A stretch of DNA of 64,000 bases from Pelagimonas varians (GCF_003208435.1 NZ_QKMF01000004.1:1-64000), one strand, 5' to 3'. Positions 47,289 through 57,264 are shown, numbered from the stretch's first letter. Numbers and translations are program-made. The notes: generated by a model from the letters alone, not told the origin.

Positions 47289-48217
47289 AAGCGACAACAA
47301 TGGGTGCAGTGCTGGTCATTCTATACACCGGCATGATGGCCACAGCCGATGGCATCACCAAATTCATTGCAGGCGGATATGCCGCCCCGCAACTCTTCGC
47401 TCTTTCATCGGCATTGGTGGTGCTGATGGCTGCGACGGCTGCGCGCTCAACGCAAGGTGGCACGCTCAGAATATCAAGTGTAAAGGCGATGATCGCGCGC
47501 TCTGTGTTGACGGTATTTGCCGCCGTCGCTTTTTTCAAAGCCTTCCAGCAGATGCCGTTCGCGGATGTGTTCCTATTCATCGGCCTAATGCCTTTGATCG
47601 CGGCTGCAATGTCCGGCCCCTTGCTCGGCGAAGCGCCGCGACCTTTGGCATGGGTGGCGCTAACTATCGGAGCTTGCGGCATTTTCTTTTTGATGCCTGG
47701 CGGTGTCAGCGGTCTTCAGGCGGGTCATGCCTGGGCGTTTTTGGCGGTTCTAACCGGCACGGGATCCATGTTACTGGCGCGGATGATTGCCCGGGTTGAG
47801 CGTGCGCCCTTGGCGCAGGTGTTCTGGCCCAACTTGGCGTTGATGGTGGTTATGGCCGCGGCCTTGCCCTTTGTCTGGCGTCCAATGACGCTGATAGATG
47901 CGGCTTGGATTGTCGGTTATGCTGTGGCCCTGTTTGGTGCCCGCTATGTTGTAGCCGAGGCGCTGCGTTTGCTGCCCGCCTATGTCGCAACACCGCTGAT
48001 GAACCTGCAGTTTGTGTGGATGGTTGCCATCGGCATGGTGGCCTTTGGCGAAGTGCCCGGATCCGGCACGGTCCTTGGTGTCATGATGGTGATCGCATCT
48101 GGGCTGTGGCTGGTGGTCGAAGAAAGCCTCATGCGCAGAAAAGCCGGAGAGGAGGCCGCCGCTCAGGCCGCCTCGTCTGAAGGTCAGCGTAATCCGGCGG
48201 CCATCGCCGCCGAATAA
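47285..48217 (+). CDS. DMT-superfamily transporter (EamA type)
   Basis: 310 residues with ten hydrophobic segments in two EamA halves (GAVLVILYTGMMATADGITKF to LMPLIAAAMSGPLLGEAPRPLAWVAL, and ARMIARVERAPLAQVFWPN to FGEVPGSGTVLGVMMVIASGL). It is a drug/metabolite-type permease, usually an exporter of small molecules. It overlaps the preceding unknown gene by 4 bases, so it is coupled to it. A part in exporting a product of the FTSWSGP locus is possible but unproven. Confidence 0.9.
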   Translation: MKATTMGAVLVILYTGMMATADGITKFIAGGYAAPQLFALSSALVVLMAATAARSTQGGTLRISSVKAMIARSVLTVFAAVAFFKAFQQMPFADVFLFIGLMPLIAAAMSGPLLGEAPRPLAWVALTIGACGIFFLMPGGVSGLQAGHAWAFLAVLTGTGSMLLARMIARVERAPLAQVFWPNLALMVVMAAALPFVWRPMTLIDAAWIVGYAVALFGARYVVAEALRLLPAYVATPLMNLQFVWMVAIGMVAFGEVPGSGTVLGVMMVIASGLWLVVEESLMRRKAGEEAAAQAASSEGQRNPAAIAAE

Positions 48218-48226
48218 GACATAACC

Positions 48227-48550
48227 TTACATGGAAAACGATGTGCCGCAGCCACACGAGCTGCTGGCATTCGGGTTTTCGATGGTAAAGCGTGCGCCAA
48301 TCAATTCATCGGAAAAGTCGATCACTGCTCCAGATAAAAACGGCAAGGATACCGGGTCAACGATGACTTTTTGACCGTCGCCTTCTAGGACAAGGTCGTC
48401 TTGGGCCACGGCGTCAAGACGGATGTCATATTGAAAGCCCGAGCAGCCGCCGCCTTCGACTGCGACGCGCAGGGCTTTGCCATCATCATTAGCGCCGATC
48501 TCGGACAGACGCTCAAATGCGCGGTTGGTCACAGTGGGGGGCAACTGCAT
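48227..48550 (-). CDS. erpA: A-type iron-sulfur carrier (ErpA/IscA-like)
   Basis: 107 residues. HesB/IscA fold with three cluster-binding Cys: one in VEGGGCSGFQYDI and two in NASSSCGCGTSF. It carries Fe-S clusters to target enzymes. It is convergent with the transporter gene (10 bases) and divergent from dgt. The ErpA name is chosen by overall likeness; IscA or SufA cannot be excluded. Confidence 0.9.
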   Translation of the reverse strand: MQLPPTVTNRAFERLSEIGANDDGKALRVAVEGGGCSGFQYDIRLDAVAQDDLVLEGDGQKVIVDPVSLPFLSGAVIDFSDELIGARFTIENPNASSSCGCGTSFSM

Positions 48551-48626
48551 TGCAATCCTCGTGGTTTAACTTGTGCTTGCGATGCAATATATGGCCTCTT
48601 GGGACAAGCGACAAGGAGCGCACGCC

Positions 48627-49808
48627 ATGCGCGCAAAATATGCCTGTGATCCGCAAACCGCGCGGGGCCGGCTTTTCTACGAAGAAGAAAGCGCACATCG
48701 TTCGTGTTTTCAAAGGGATCGTGACCGGATTATCCACTGTTCGGCTTTTCGCAGGTTGAAACACAAGACCCAGGTTTTTGTGGAACACGAGGGTGATTTT
48801 TATCGCACCCGTTTGACGCATTCGATCGAAGTGGCGCAGGTCGCCCGTACTATTGCCGGCGCTTTGGGGCTCAACACTGATCTGACCGAAGCAGTCGCTT
48901 TGGCCCACGATCTGGGCCACACGCCCTTTGGTCACACCGGTGAAGACGCACTGGATCTGCTCATGCAGCCCTATGGTGGCTTTGACCACAACGCGCAAAC
49001 CCTGAGAATTGTCACCACATTAGAGCGGCACTACGCCGATTTTGACGGGCTCAATTTGACATGGGATACGTTGGAAGGGATCGCCAAACACAATGGTCCT
49101 GTGACCGGCGACATTCCTTATGCCTTGTCCGAATACAACGCCAAGCATGATTTGGAATTGCACACCCACGCCAGCGCCGAAGCGCAGGTGGCTGCGCTGT
49201 CGGATGACGTCGCCTACAACAATCACGATTTGCATGACGGGCTGCGCGCCGGATTGTTTTCCGAGGCCGATATTCAAGACCTGCCGATTGTCGGGCCGGC
49301 CTATGCCGAGGTGGACAAAATCTACCCCGATCTTGATCCATACCGCCGCCGCCACGAGGCACTGCGCCGCGTTTTCGGGGTGATGGTCACCGATGTCTTG
49401 ACGGAATCGCGCAGCCGGTTGCAGCAGTCAAATTGCACCGATGCCCAAGAAATCCGCGAATTGGGAAGGCCGGTAATTGCCTTTTCGAATCCGCTTTGGG
49501 GCGAGCTAAAGGAAATCCGTAAGTTTTTGTTTTCAAACATGTACCGCGCGCCGTCAGTGATGGAACAGCGTCGCCGGGTCACGATTGCCCTGAACGATCT
49601 TTTCCCGGCCTACATGGCGGATCCGTCCTTACTGCCGGATCGCTGGCAAGGGCAAAGCTTGGCGCATGCCGATAGAACCGTGTTGGCGCGTTTGGTGGTG
49701 GATTATATCGCAGGTATGACAGACCGCTTCGCGCTGCAACAACATGCTTTGCTGACCGGGACAAATGTGCTGGCCGAAGACGGCCCCGTTCGGTTGCCTG
49801 CCTATTGA
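48627..49808 (+). CDS. dgt: dGTP triphosphohydrolase-like protein
   Basis: 393 residues from the ATG at 48627 (AAGGAG 11 bases upstream; ATG 48591 is an alternative). HD-domain enzyme splitting dNTPs to nucleoside and triphosphate. Motifs: FQRDRDRIIHCSAFRRLKHKTQVFVEHEGDFYRTRLTHSIEVAQ with the first His, and ALAHDLGHTPFGHTGEDAL with the HD pair. This is the short, class-2 dGTPase type common in alphaproteobacteria. Substrate preference (dGTP or other dNTPs) is not visible. Confidence 0.93.
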   Translation: MRAKYACDPQTARGRLFYEEESAHRSCFQRDRDRIIHCSAFRRLKHKTQVFVEHEGDFYRTRLTHSIEVAQVARTIAGALGLNTDLTEAVALAHDLGHTPFGHTGEDALDLLMQPYGGFDHNAQTLRIVTTLERHYADFDGLNLTWDTLEGIAKHNGPVTGDIPYALSEYNAKHDLELHTHASAEAQVAALSDDVAYNNHDLHDGLRAGLFSEADIQDLPIVGPAYAEVDKIYPDLDPYRRRHEALRRVFGVMVTDVLTESRSRLQQSNCTDAQEIRELGRPVIAFSNPLWGELKEIRKFLFSNMYRAPSVMEQRRRVTIALNDLFPAYMADPSLLPDRWQGQSLAHADRTVLARLVVDYIAGMTDRFALQQHALLTGTNVLAEDGPVRLPAY

Positions 49809-49982
49809 GCTTTTTGCTTGGGCCTCTCATGGCCAAAAACGAGACGCCCATAAACGTACCTTGGGGGTGAATGAAGATCGACGGCAGTCCGGCCGTGGGG
49901 TAACCATGGTTGTGCAGGACGTTTAGGCTTGTTTTCTTGGGGGATAGCCCTGCGGGAATTGGGCAAAAAAGGGCAGGGTAGT

Positions 49983-51824
49983 ATGGCTGTATCACAAACT
50001 GGCGGGCTTGATCCGGTCTTGGCATTGGCCCTGATTGGAGTGTTGGGCGTGGGCAGCCAATGGTTGGCGTGGCGCCTGCGTCTTCCGGCGATTGTTTTGA
50101 TGCTGGCAGCCGGTTTGTTGGTTGGTCCGGGCCTTGGGATTTTAAACCCCGAACAACAGTTTGGCGACATGTTGAGGCCGATGATCGGCATCGCCGTTGC
50201 GATTATTTTGTTCGAAGGCGGCATGGTCTTGAACCTGCATTCGTTGAACGACGCGGCCAAAGGGGTGCGCCGTTTGGTCATTGTGGGGGCCCCTTTGGGC
50301 TGGGCGGCTTCGGCGGCGGTATTACATTATGTTGCGGGGCTGGGCTGGGCCAGTGCTGCGGTGTTTGGTGGCATCATGATTGTGACCGGACCAACTGTCA
50401 TCGCGCCGTTGTTAAGGCAGGCACGTTTGCAAAAACGCCCCGCAGCATTGCTGCAATGGGAGGCGATCGTAAACGATCCTGTGGGCGCATTGGCAGCGGT
50501 CCTGGCCTTTGAGGTCGTCGTTGTTTTGAACAGCGCAACCAGTGCGGGCCACGCTGTACAACAGCTGGTCGTTGGCATCGGGTTGGCATCGGTTTTAGGC
50601 GTGCTTGGCGGTTATGGTATCGCGAAATCCTTTCGCCGGGGCTGGGCACCTGAATACATGAAGATCCCGATCTTGTTCGTTGTTCTCATTGCAGTATTCG
50701 CGGCGTCAGATGCGGTGCTGCACGAAAGTGGACTGCTGGCGGTGACCATTATGGGGTTGTGGATCGCCAATTCTGACTTGCCCAGTTACGTCGAGCTGCG
50801 CCGCTTCAAGGAACACGCCACGGTATTGCTTGTGTCCGGCGTTTTTATCTTGCTTTCCGCAAACATGAGCCGCGACACTCTGGCGGCCCTTGATTGGCGT
50901 GCGGGACTGTTTGTGCTTGCGGTGATCTGCATCGCGCGGCCCTTGCCGGTGCTCGTGGCGCTTGCCTTTACCAATGTGCCGTGGCGTGAACGCGCTTTGG
51001 TGGCGATGACCGGCCCGCGCGGCGTGGTTTTGGTGGCCGTGGCGGGGCTGTTTGGCGAACGTCTGGCGGAACTTGGCATCGAGGACGGAGCGCAGATTGC
51101 GCCGCTTGCCTTTGCTTTGGTTCTGGCAACTGTCGTGCTGCACGGCTTCACGCTGACGCCCGTTGCACGGATTTTGGGCCTGACGGCTGGCACCGCGCCC
51201 GGCGTCTTGATCCTTGGGGGATCTCGCTGGTCCGTTGCCTTCGCGCAGGCCTTGGAGAAACTGGGATTGCAGGTTCTTTTGGCGGACCCGAACCACGCCC
51301 ATCTTCGCAGCGCACGAGAGGCTGGAGTGCCGGTATACTACGGTGACATTCTATCGGAAGCCGCCGAAGATCGTTTGGATTTAGTGGCTTTCGACATGTT
51401 GATCAGCGCGACCGACAACGATGCCTATAACACCTTGGTGGCAACCGATCTTGCGCCTGAATTTGGCCGTTCGAATGTATTCCAGCTGCGCCGTGTCCGC
51501 GAAAAAAGCACGCGCCATGCATTGCCGGTTACCTTGGGAGGACGGCCGTTTGGCGCTGACGAGACGTTCTTTGAACTCAACGCCAAAATCGCCGAGGGCT
51601 GGACCTTTCGATCAACCAATTTGACAGAGGAATTCAGCGCGGATGATTGGCGGGCAGAGCATCCGGATGCCATTCCCATTGCCGTTGTTGGCAAGGGCGG
51701 CGGTTTGCGGTTGTTGGGACCCGATGACAAGTTGCGGGACGTAACCGGTGCGCAGGTGCTCTCATTTGGGCCAAAACGACCAGATCTGCCAAATGGCACA
51801 GATATAGACGGCGAAGATGGGTGA
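49983..51824 (+). CDS. Cation:proton antiporter with TrkA-N domain
   Basis: 613 residues from the ATG at 49983 (AGGGCAGGGT upstream). The first 390 residues are a CPA-type membrane domain with about twelve helices (IVLMLAAGLLVGPGLGIL, AIAVAIILFEGGMVLNL, GGIMIVTGPTVIAPLLRQ, WEAIVNDPVGALAAVL). The TGPTVI and NDP motifs mark the ion path of NhaP/CPA1-like antiporters. A Rossmann TrkA-N domain follows (about 410-530, VLILGGSRWSVAFAQALEKLG, LLADPNHAHLRSA) for NAD(H) gating, then a short C-terminal part. The transported ion (Na or K) is unknown. Confidence 0.9.
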   Translation: MAVSQTGGLDPVLALALIGVLGVGSQWLAWRLRLPAIVLMLAAGLLVGPGLGILNPEQQFGDMLRPMIGIAVAIILFEGGMVLNLHSLNDAAKGVRRLVIVGAPLGWAASAAVLHYVAGLGWASAAVFGGIMIVTGPTVIAPLLRQARLQKRPAALLQWEAIVNDPVGALAAVLAFEVVVVLNSATSAGHAVQQLVVGIGLASVLGVLGGYGIAKSFRRGWAPEYMKIPILFVVLIAVFAASDAVLHESGLLAVTIMGLWIANSDLPSYVELRRFKEHATVLLVSGVFILLSANMSRDTLAALDWRAGLFVLAVICIARPLPVLVALAFTNVPWRERALVAMTGPRGVVLVAVAGLFGERLAELGIEDGAQIAPLAFALVLATVVLHGFTLTPVARILGLTAGTAPGVLILGGSRWSVAFAQALEKLGLQVLLADPNHAHLRSAREAGVPVYYGDILSEAAEDRLDLVAFDMLISATDNDAYNTLVATDLAPEFGRSNVFQLRRVREKSTRHALPVTLGGRPFGADETFFELNAKIAEGWTFRSTNLTEEFSADDWRAEHPDAIPIAVVGKGGGLRLLGPDDKLRDVTGAQVLSFGPKRPDLPNGTDIDGEDG

Positions 51825-51892
51825 TTGGCTTCTGATCCATTTGACCCCGCCGCCTATCATGATAGAGCAGCCTCAAGTTTCGGAGCCGACTG

Positions 51893-53632
51893 ATGAACCT
51901 CTTTACAGATATCCGCGAGCTGGTGCTCGCTTCGATCAATGCCATGCAAGCCGACGGCGCGCTTCCGGGAGAGTTGAACCTCGCTCCGGTGACGGTTGAG
52001 CCGCCGCGCGATCCTGCCCATGGCGATATGGCGACCAATGCCGCGATGGTGCTGGCCAAACCGGCCAAGCAAAAGCCACGCGACATTACACAAGCACTGG
52101 CGGCCAAACTGGCTGAGGATGACCGCATCCAGAGCGCAGAAGTGGCAGGCCCTGGTTTTCTGAACCTGCGCTTGTCGCCGGCTTTGTGGCAAAAAGTGCC
52201 CGCCGAGATCCTGAAGACTGGCACCGATTATGGCCGCTCTGACATGGGCGCGGGCAAGAAAGTCAACGTTGAATACGTCAGCGCCAATCCGACCGGTCCA
52301 ATGCATGTTGGCCACGCGCGCGGCGCAATTGTTGGCGATGCGATGGCCTCTTTGCTGGATTTCGCAGGATTTGACGTAACACGCGAATACTACATCAACG
52401 ACGGCGGCGCGCAGGTGGATGTTTTGGCGCGCTCTGTCTATTTGCGCTACCTCGAAGCACATGGCCAAGAGGTCGAATTTCCTGAAGGCACCTATCCGGG
52501 TGATTACCTTGTTGCGGTGGGTCAAGCGCTCAAGGACAAGGTTGGCGATGCCTATATCGATCAGCCCGAAGATGTCTGGCTGGCGGATGTTCGTGTCTAC
52601 TCCACGGATGCGATGATGGATTTGATCCGTGAAGACCTCAAAGCTTTGGGCGTTGAGATGGATTACTTCTTCTCCGAAAAATCGCTGTACGGAACCGGTA
52701 AGATCGAGGCGGCGATTGACAGTCTGCGTGACAAGGATCTGATCTATCGCGGGGTGCTTGAACCGCCCAAGGGTAAAAAGCCCGAAGATTGGGAACCGCG
52801 CGAACAGACTTTGTTCAAATCAACTGAGCATGGCGATGATGTTGATCGCCCTATCCAGAAATCGGACGGCGGCTGGACCTATTTTGCCCCCGACATTGCC
52901 TATCACTACGACAAGGTCGAGCGCGGTTACGATCTGCTGATCGATATTTTCGGGGCCGATCACGGCGGCTATGTTAAACGGATGAAGGCGGCGGTTTCGG
53001 CACTGTCGGGGGGCACTGTGCCACTTGATATCAAGCTGATCCAGCTGGTGAAACTGTTCAAAAACGGCGAGCCGTTCAAAATGTCCAAGCGGGCAGGGAC
53101 CTTTATCACGCTGCGCGATCTGGTTGAAATGGTTGGTGCAGACGTAGCGCGTTTCCATATGTTGACCCGCAAATCGGACGCCTCTTTGGACTTTGACTTC
53201 GACAAAGTTGTCGAACAGAGCAGTGAAAACCCTGTGTTCTATGTGCAATATGCGCATTCCCGGATTTGCTCTGTTTTACGCAATGCAGCAGCGCAGGGCA
53301 TCTCCACCGATGACGCAACATTGGCGGGTGCGGATTTGAGCAATCTGCATGAAGCTGAAATTGCCTTGATCGCCAAGCTGGCTGACTGGCCGCGTCAGGT
53401 GGAAATTGCGGCCCGCGTGCACGAACCGCACCGTATTGCGACCTACCTTCAAGAGCTGGCCTCGGACCTGCACGGTCACTATAACCGCGGCAACAAAGAG
53501 ACCGAGCTGCGCTTTTTGCAAGATGACGCCAATGTCACACTGACCAAAATTGCGCTGGCGCGGGCCGTTGCAGTTGTTATTTCCGCCGGTCTTGGTATCT
53601 TGGGCGTAACTCCAGCCACAGAAATGCGCTAA
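51893..53632 (+). CDS. argS: Arginyl-tRNA synthetase
   Basis: 579 residues. Class I synthetase. N-terminal additive domain (MNLFTDIRELVLASINAM), the HIGH-type motif in ANPTGPMHVGHARGAI, KMSK-type motif MSKRAGTFITLRDLV and the anticodon-binding DALR domain at the C-terminus (HSRICSVLRNA and on). Length and motifs are normal. It begins the run argS-SPOR-nagZ-scpA-scpB typical of this family. Confidence 0.97.
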   Translation: MNLFTDIRELVLASINAMQADGALPGELNLAPVTVEPPRDPAHGDMATNAAMVLAKPAKQKPRDITQALAAKLAEDDRIQSAEVAGPGFLNLRLSPALWQKVPAEILKTGTDYGRSDMGAGKKVNVEYVSANPTGPMHVGHARGAIVGDAMASLLDFAGFDVTREYYINDGGAQVDVLARSVYLRYLEAHGQEVEFPEGTYPGDYLVAVGQALKDKVGDAYIDQPEDVWLADVRVYSTDAMMDLIREDLKALGVEMDYFFSEKSLYGTGKIEAAIDSLRDKDLIYRGVLEPPKGKKPEDWEPREQTLFKSTEHGDDVDRPIQKSDGGWTYFAPDIAYHYDKVERGYDLLIDIFGADHGGYVKRMKAAVSALSGGTVPLDIKLIQLVKLFKNGEPFKMSKRAGTFITLRDLVEMVGADVARFHMLTRKSDASLDFDFDKVVEQSSENPVFYVQYAHSRICSVLRNAAAQGISTDDATLAGADLSNLHEAEIALIAKLADWPRQVEIAARVHEPHRIATYLQELASDLHGHYNRGNKETELRFLQDDANVTLTKIALARAVAVVISAGLGILGVTPATEMR

Positions 53633-53749
53633 AAGACGTATCCGCTGGATCAAAAACAGGCAGCGCGCAACCGATTTTCGGCGCGCAAATCAAAATGACA
53701 GCAGACCACCGGGGCGGCAATGTACCTCTCTGGGGAACATGAGGCATAG

Positions 53750-54796
53750 ATGGCGGATTACACCTATGACGGGGCCGGTTACGCGGCTCCTGCTTCTGGC
53801 AAAGTAGCAAGCATGGCCAACTGGCTGGGCGCGGCGGCATCGCTGGCCCTGATCGTTGGCGTTGGCGTTTGGGGCTATCGGGTGATGGCACGTGATGTAA
53901 GCGGTGTCCCGATTGTGATGGCGATGTCTGGCCCTATGCGGGTTGCGCCGGATGATCCCGGCGGCACCACGGCCGATCATCAAGGGCTGGCCGTCAATAA
54001 TGTGGCCGGCAACGGGAGCACCGAAGGGCCGGCGGATCGTTTGGTTCTTGCGCCTGTGCCAGCGGGCCTTGGGGCCGAAGATGTGGCTGCAGGGGTAATT
54101 GTAACGCCGCCTAGTGAACTTGATGTTGTGCCAATGGCGGCGTCTTTGGCCAGACAAGCACAGATTATGGAAATCCAACCCACTGATGGGTTGTCCGAAG
54201 CCGTGGCCGAAATTGATCCGATCCAAGCGTTGGCCAATCAGTTGGCTGCCGGTGCGGCACCGCTAACCAGCCTTGCACCGGGGCAAAATGCGCCGGTTGT
54301 AACCATGGTCGATGATGCGCCAGTGGTGAAAAAGGTCGAAGAAACCCCAGCACCATCCACAATTGAGGCCGAACTAGCGGCCGCGACCAGACAATTGCCA
54401 CCGGGTTTGCAAAGATCGCTGCGTCCGCAGATACGCCCGACAGGCTTGCGCACAGCTGCTCTCGACGTCCCGAACACACCTGCGGTTGCAGTCGTGAGCA
54501 ATGACACCGTTGCGATCCGTGAATTGGCAGCTGAAAGCCTGCCTGCTGGCACCCGCTTGGTTCAAATCGGCATCTTTGACAGCCCCGACAGCGCACGCAA
54601 GGAATGGGCCCGTCTGGATGTGCCACTTGGCGACTATCTGAACGGCAAAGACCGTGTTATCCAAAAAGCCAACCGTGGCGGGCGAGAATTCTACCGTCTG
54701 CGGGCACACGGGTTTGCAGACCTTTCTGATGCACGTCGGTTTTGCGCGGCCTTTATGGCTCGAAACGTAGACTGTATTCCTCTGGTCACTAAATGA
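53750..54796 (+). CDS. SPOR-domain membrane protein
   Basis: 348 residues. A single membrane segment near MANWLGAAASLALIVGVGVWGY (about 22-43), then a long Pro/Ala/Glu-rich periplasmic linker, then a SPOR domain (about 262-348: RLVQIGIFDSPDSARKEWARLD to FCAAFMARNVDCIPL). SPOR domains bind glycan strands lacking stem peptides at the septum. The next gene nagZ overlaps it by 4 bases, consistent with a shared role in cell-wall turnover. Confidence 0.9.
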   Translation: MADYTYDGAGYAAPASGKVASMANWLGAAASLALIVGVGVWGYRVMARDVSGVPIVMAMSGPMRVAPDDPGGTTADHQGLAVNNVAGNGSTEGPADRLVLAPVPAGLGAEDVAAGVIVTPPSELDVVPMAASLARQAQIMEIQPTDGLSEAVAEIDPIQALANQLAAGAAPLTSLAPGQNAPVVTMVDDAPVVKKVEETPAPSTIEAELAAATRQLPPGLQRSLRPQIRPTGLRTAALDVPNTPAVAVVSNDTVAIRELAAESLPAGTRLVQIGIFDSPDSARKEWARLDVPLGDYLNGKDRVIQKANRGGREFYRLRAHGFADLSDARRFCAAFMARNVDCIPLVTK

Positions 54797-55806
54797 GCCG
54801 TTTTGCAGCCGCTATTTTTGGCTGTGAAGGGCTACGTCTGAGCTCCGATGAAAAGCGGTTCTTTGCGGAAACATCGCCTTTTGGTTTCATTTTGTTTGGT
54901 CGCAACATCCGCGATGCAGATCAGTTGTGTGCTCTGACGAACGATTTGCGGGACGCTGTCGGCTGGGATGCTCCGGTGTTTATTGACCAAGAGGGCGGAC
55001 GCGTTCAACGCCTGCGCCCGCCAATGGCAACCGAATGGCTGCCACCCTTGGAGGATGTTACCCGTTTTGGCCCGAATGCGGCTGCTGCAATGCGCCTGCG
55101 CTATCAGATCATTGGCCATGAGCTGCGGTCCTATGGCATCGATGGCAATTGCGCGCCCATGCTGGACGTAGCACGCCCCGAAACCCATAAGTTCTTGCGC
55201 AATCGCTGCTATGGCTCTGATCTTGAAACCGTCGTTGAAATTGGCCGGGCGGTGACGCGCGGCCATCTGGATGCTGGCGTGTTGCCGGTTATGAAACACC
55301 TGCCCGGACATGGTTTGGCGCAGCTCGACAGCCATCTTGATTTGCCCCGTATCGATACAGACAAGGACGCGCTGGATGCAGTGGACTTCGCGGCGTTCAA
55401 ACCCTTTGCCGACGTGCCGCTTGGCATGACCGCGCATCTTGTGTTCGAGCAGATCGACCCCCAACCTGCTACAATCTCCGCGAAGATGATTGAATTGATC
55501 CGGACAGACCTTGGGTTTGACGGCTTCTTGATGACCGATGATATTTCGATGGAGGCTTTGTCAGGGACGGTTGCGCAGCGCAGCGCTGCTTCGATCAAGG
55601 CGGGCTGCGATGCAGTGTTGCATTGCAACGGCAAGCTGTCGGAAATGCAAAGCATCGTGGGCGGGATCGATATGATGACGCCAGCAGCGCACAGCCGGGC
55701 GGAGCGGGCCTTGGCGGCACGGCATTCCCCCGCAGATGTTGACATCGAGGCGCTTCGGACAGAGTTTGAGGCTCTAAAACCCTCAATCGCACAACCAGAG
55801 CCATGA
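54793..55806 (+). CDS. nagZ: Beta-N-acetylhexosaminidase
   Basis: 337 residues. GH3 enzyme removing N-acetylglucosamine from muropeptides during peptidoglycan recycling. Motifs: FGFILFGRNIRD, VFIDQEGGRVQRL, the catalytic-loop motif KHLPGHGLAQLDSHLDLP (usually KHFPGHG; its His acts as acid/base) and the nucleophile region FDGFLMTDDISMEAL with Asp. It overlaps scpA by 4 bases. Confidence 0.95.
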   Translation: MSRFAAAIFGCEGLRLSSDEKRFFAETSPFGFILFGRNIRDADQLCALTNDLRDAVGWDAPVFIDQEGGRVQRLRPPMATEWLPPLEDVTRFGPNAAAAMRLRYQIIGHELRSYGIDGNCAPMLDVARPETHKFLRNRCYGSDLETVVEIGRAVTRGHLDAGVLPVMKHLPGHGLAQLDSHLDLPRIDTDKDALDAVDFAAFKPFADVPLGMTAHLVFEQIDPQPATISAKMIELIRTDLGFDGFLMTDDISMEALSGTVAQRSAASIKAGCDAVLHCNGKLSEMQSIVGGIDMMTPAAHSRAERALAARHSPADVDIEALRTEFEALKPSIAQPEP

Positions 55807-56603
55807 TGACTGACCCAAAAGACACACCGGAACTGCAGTTGAACGTCATCGATCGTCTCGCTGCCGAAGCGTTTGTGATCGATGTCGACGGCTTTGAAGG
55901 GCCGCTCGACATCCTTTTGTCGATGGCACGGACGCAAAAAGTGGATCTGCGCAAGATTTCGATTTTGGATTTGTCGCGTCAGTATCTTCGCTTTGTCGAG
56001 CAAGCCAAAGAGCTGCGCTTGGAGCTGGCGGCGGATTACCTTGTGATGGCGGCCTGGCTTGCGTTCTTGAAGTCACGGTTGTTGCTGCCGCCTGATCCGA
56101 CAGAAGAGGGCCCTTCGGGTGAGGATCTGGCTGCCCATTTGGCTTTTCAGTTGGAACGTTTGCAAGCGATGCGGGATTGCGCTGCCAAGCTGATGGCACG
56201 TGATCAAAAGGGCCGTGATTTCTTTGTGCGCGGCATCCTCGAGCAAATGGAGCGGCTGCGCAAGGTCCGATATACGGCTACGCTGATTGATCTGATGCAG
56301 GGGTATGCCCGCATTCGAACCAAAGATGAATTTCGCCCCTTTGTGTTGGACCGTCAAAAGGTCTTTACCATGGAAGAGGCCTTGGAACGGCTTCGCGGAA
56401 TGATCGGATTTACTGGCCAATGGACAGATCTTGATAGCTATATGCCTGACGGCTGGCACGACGATCCGGTGAAATGGCGGTCGGCCACGGCGTCGACCTT
56501 TGCGGCATCATTGGAATTGGTCAAAGAAGGCCGCGCCGAAATCCAGCAGTCCGAGAGCTTTGCACCAATCCAGGTGCGCCGAAGGGAGACACCGCGTGAG
56601 TGA
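55803..56603 (+). CDS. scpA: Segregation and condensation protein A
   Basis: 266 residues. Kleisin subunit of the Smc-ScpAB condensin. Family motifs: FEGPLDILLSMARTQKVDLRKISILDLSRQYLRFV near the N-terminus, DYLVMAAWLAFLKSRLLLPPD, and a C-terminal winged-helix region (TLIDLMQGYARIRTK onward). It overlaps scpB by 8 bases. Confidence 0.95.
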   Translation: MMTDPKDTPELQLNVIDRLAAEAFVIDVDGFEGPLDILLSMARTQKVDLRKISILDLSRQYLRFVEQAKELRLELAADYLVMAAWLAFLKSRLLLPPDPTEEGPSGEDLAAHLAFQLERLQAMRDCAAKLMARDQKGRDFFVRGILEQMERLRKVRYTATLIDLMQGYARIRTKDEFRPFVLDRQKVFTMEEALERLRGMIGFTGQWTDLDSYMPDGWHDDPVKWRSATASTFAASLELVKEGRAEIQQSESFAPIQVRRRETPRE

Positions 56604-57264
56604 TCCATCGAACGAAGGCACGGACCGCGACAGCCTGTTTGACGCACCGCCTATGGCGGAGCAAGAACGTATGGTCGAAGCCATCTTGTTCGCGTCAGCA
56701 GATCCGGTCTCTGTCAAAGATCTGAATGACCGGATGCCGCATGGCTGCGACGCTGCTGAGGCCCTTATGCATCTGCGCAAACGCTATGAGGGCAGGGGCG
56801 TGCAGGTGAGTCATGTGGGCGATGCTTGGGCAATGCGCACCGCGTCTGATCTGGGTTTCTTGATGCAGCGCGAAACCGTCGAAACCCGCAAGCTGTCGCG
56901 CGCGGCGATCGAAACATTGGCGATTATTTCATACCATCAGCCCGTGACCCGTGCGGAAATAGAGGAAATCCGTGGGGTGGGTGTGTCGCGCGGCACGGTT
57001 GATCAGCTGTTGGAAATGGAGTGGATCAGATTTGGTCGCCGCCGGATGACACCGGGCAGGCCCGTGACCTTTGTCGTGACACAAGAATTCCTCGACCACT
57101 TTGGTCTTGAAAGCGCTCGCGATTTGCCGGGGCTTGCTGAATTGCGGGCGGCCGGTTTGCTTGAAAGTCGCCCTTTGCCATCGGGCATTCCAATGGCGGG
57201 CGAAGGGGATCTGGATGCAGAAGAAGAGTTCGATTTCGGCCAAAGCGAGCTGTTCGAAGACTGA
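56596..57264 (+). CDS. scpB: Segregation and condensation protein B
   Basis: 222 residues from a GTG at 56596 (GAAGGGAG upstream); other starts would sit further inside scpA. Two winged-helix domains: MVEAILFASADPVSVKDLNDRM and LSRAAIETLAIISYHQPVTRAEIEEIRGVGVSRGTVDQLLE. It dimerises and pairs with ScpA in chromosome condensation. It has an acidic C-terminal tail (DLDAEEEFDFGQSELFED). Confidence 0.94.
   Translation: MSDPSNEGTDRDSLFDAPPMAEQERMVEAILFASADPVSVKDLNDRMPHGCDAAEALMHLRKRYEGRGVQVSHVGDAWAMRTASDLGFLMQRETVETRKLSRAAIETLAIISYHQPVTRAEIEEIRGVGVSRGTVDQLLEMEWIRFGRRRMTPGRPVTFVVTQEFLDHFGLESARDLPGLAELRAAGLLESRPLPSGIPMAGEGDLDAEEEFDFGQSELFED

Noticed and set aside
55209-56003. 264-residue minus-strand frame
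   Set aside because: Antisense to nagZ and scpA, Ser/Arg-rich, no binding site.
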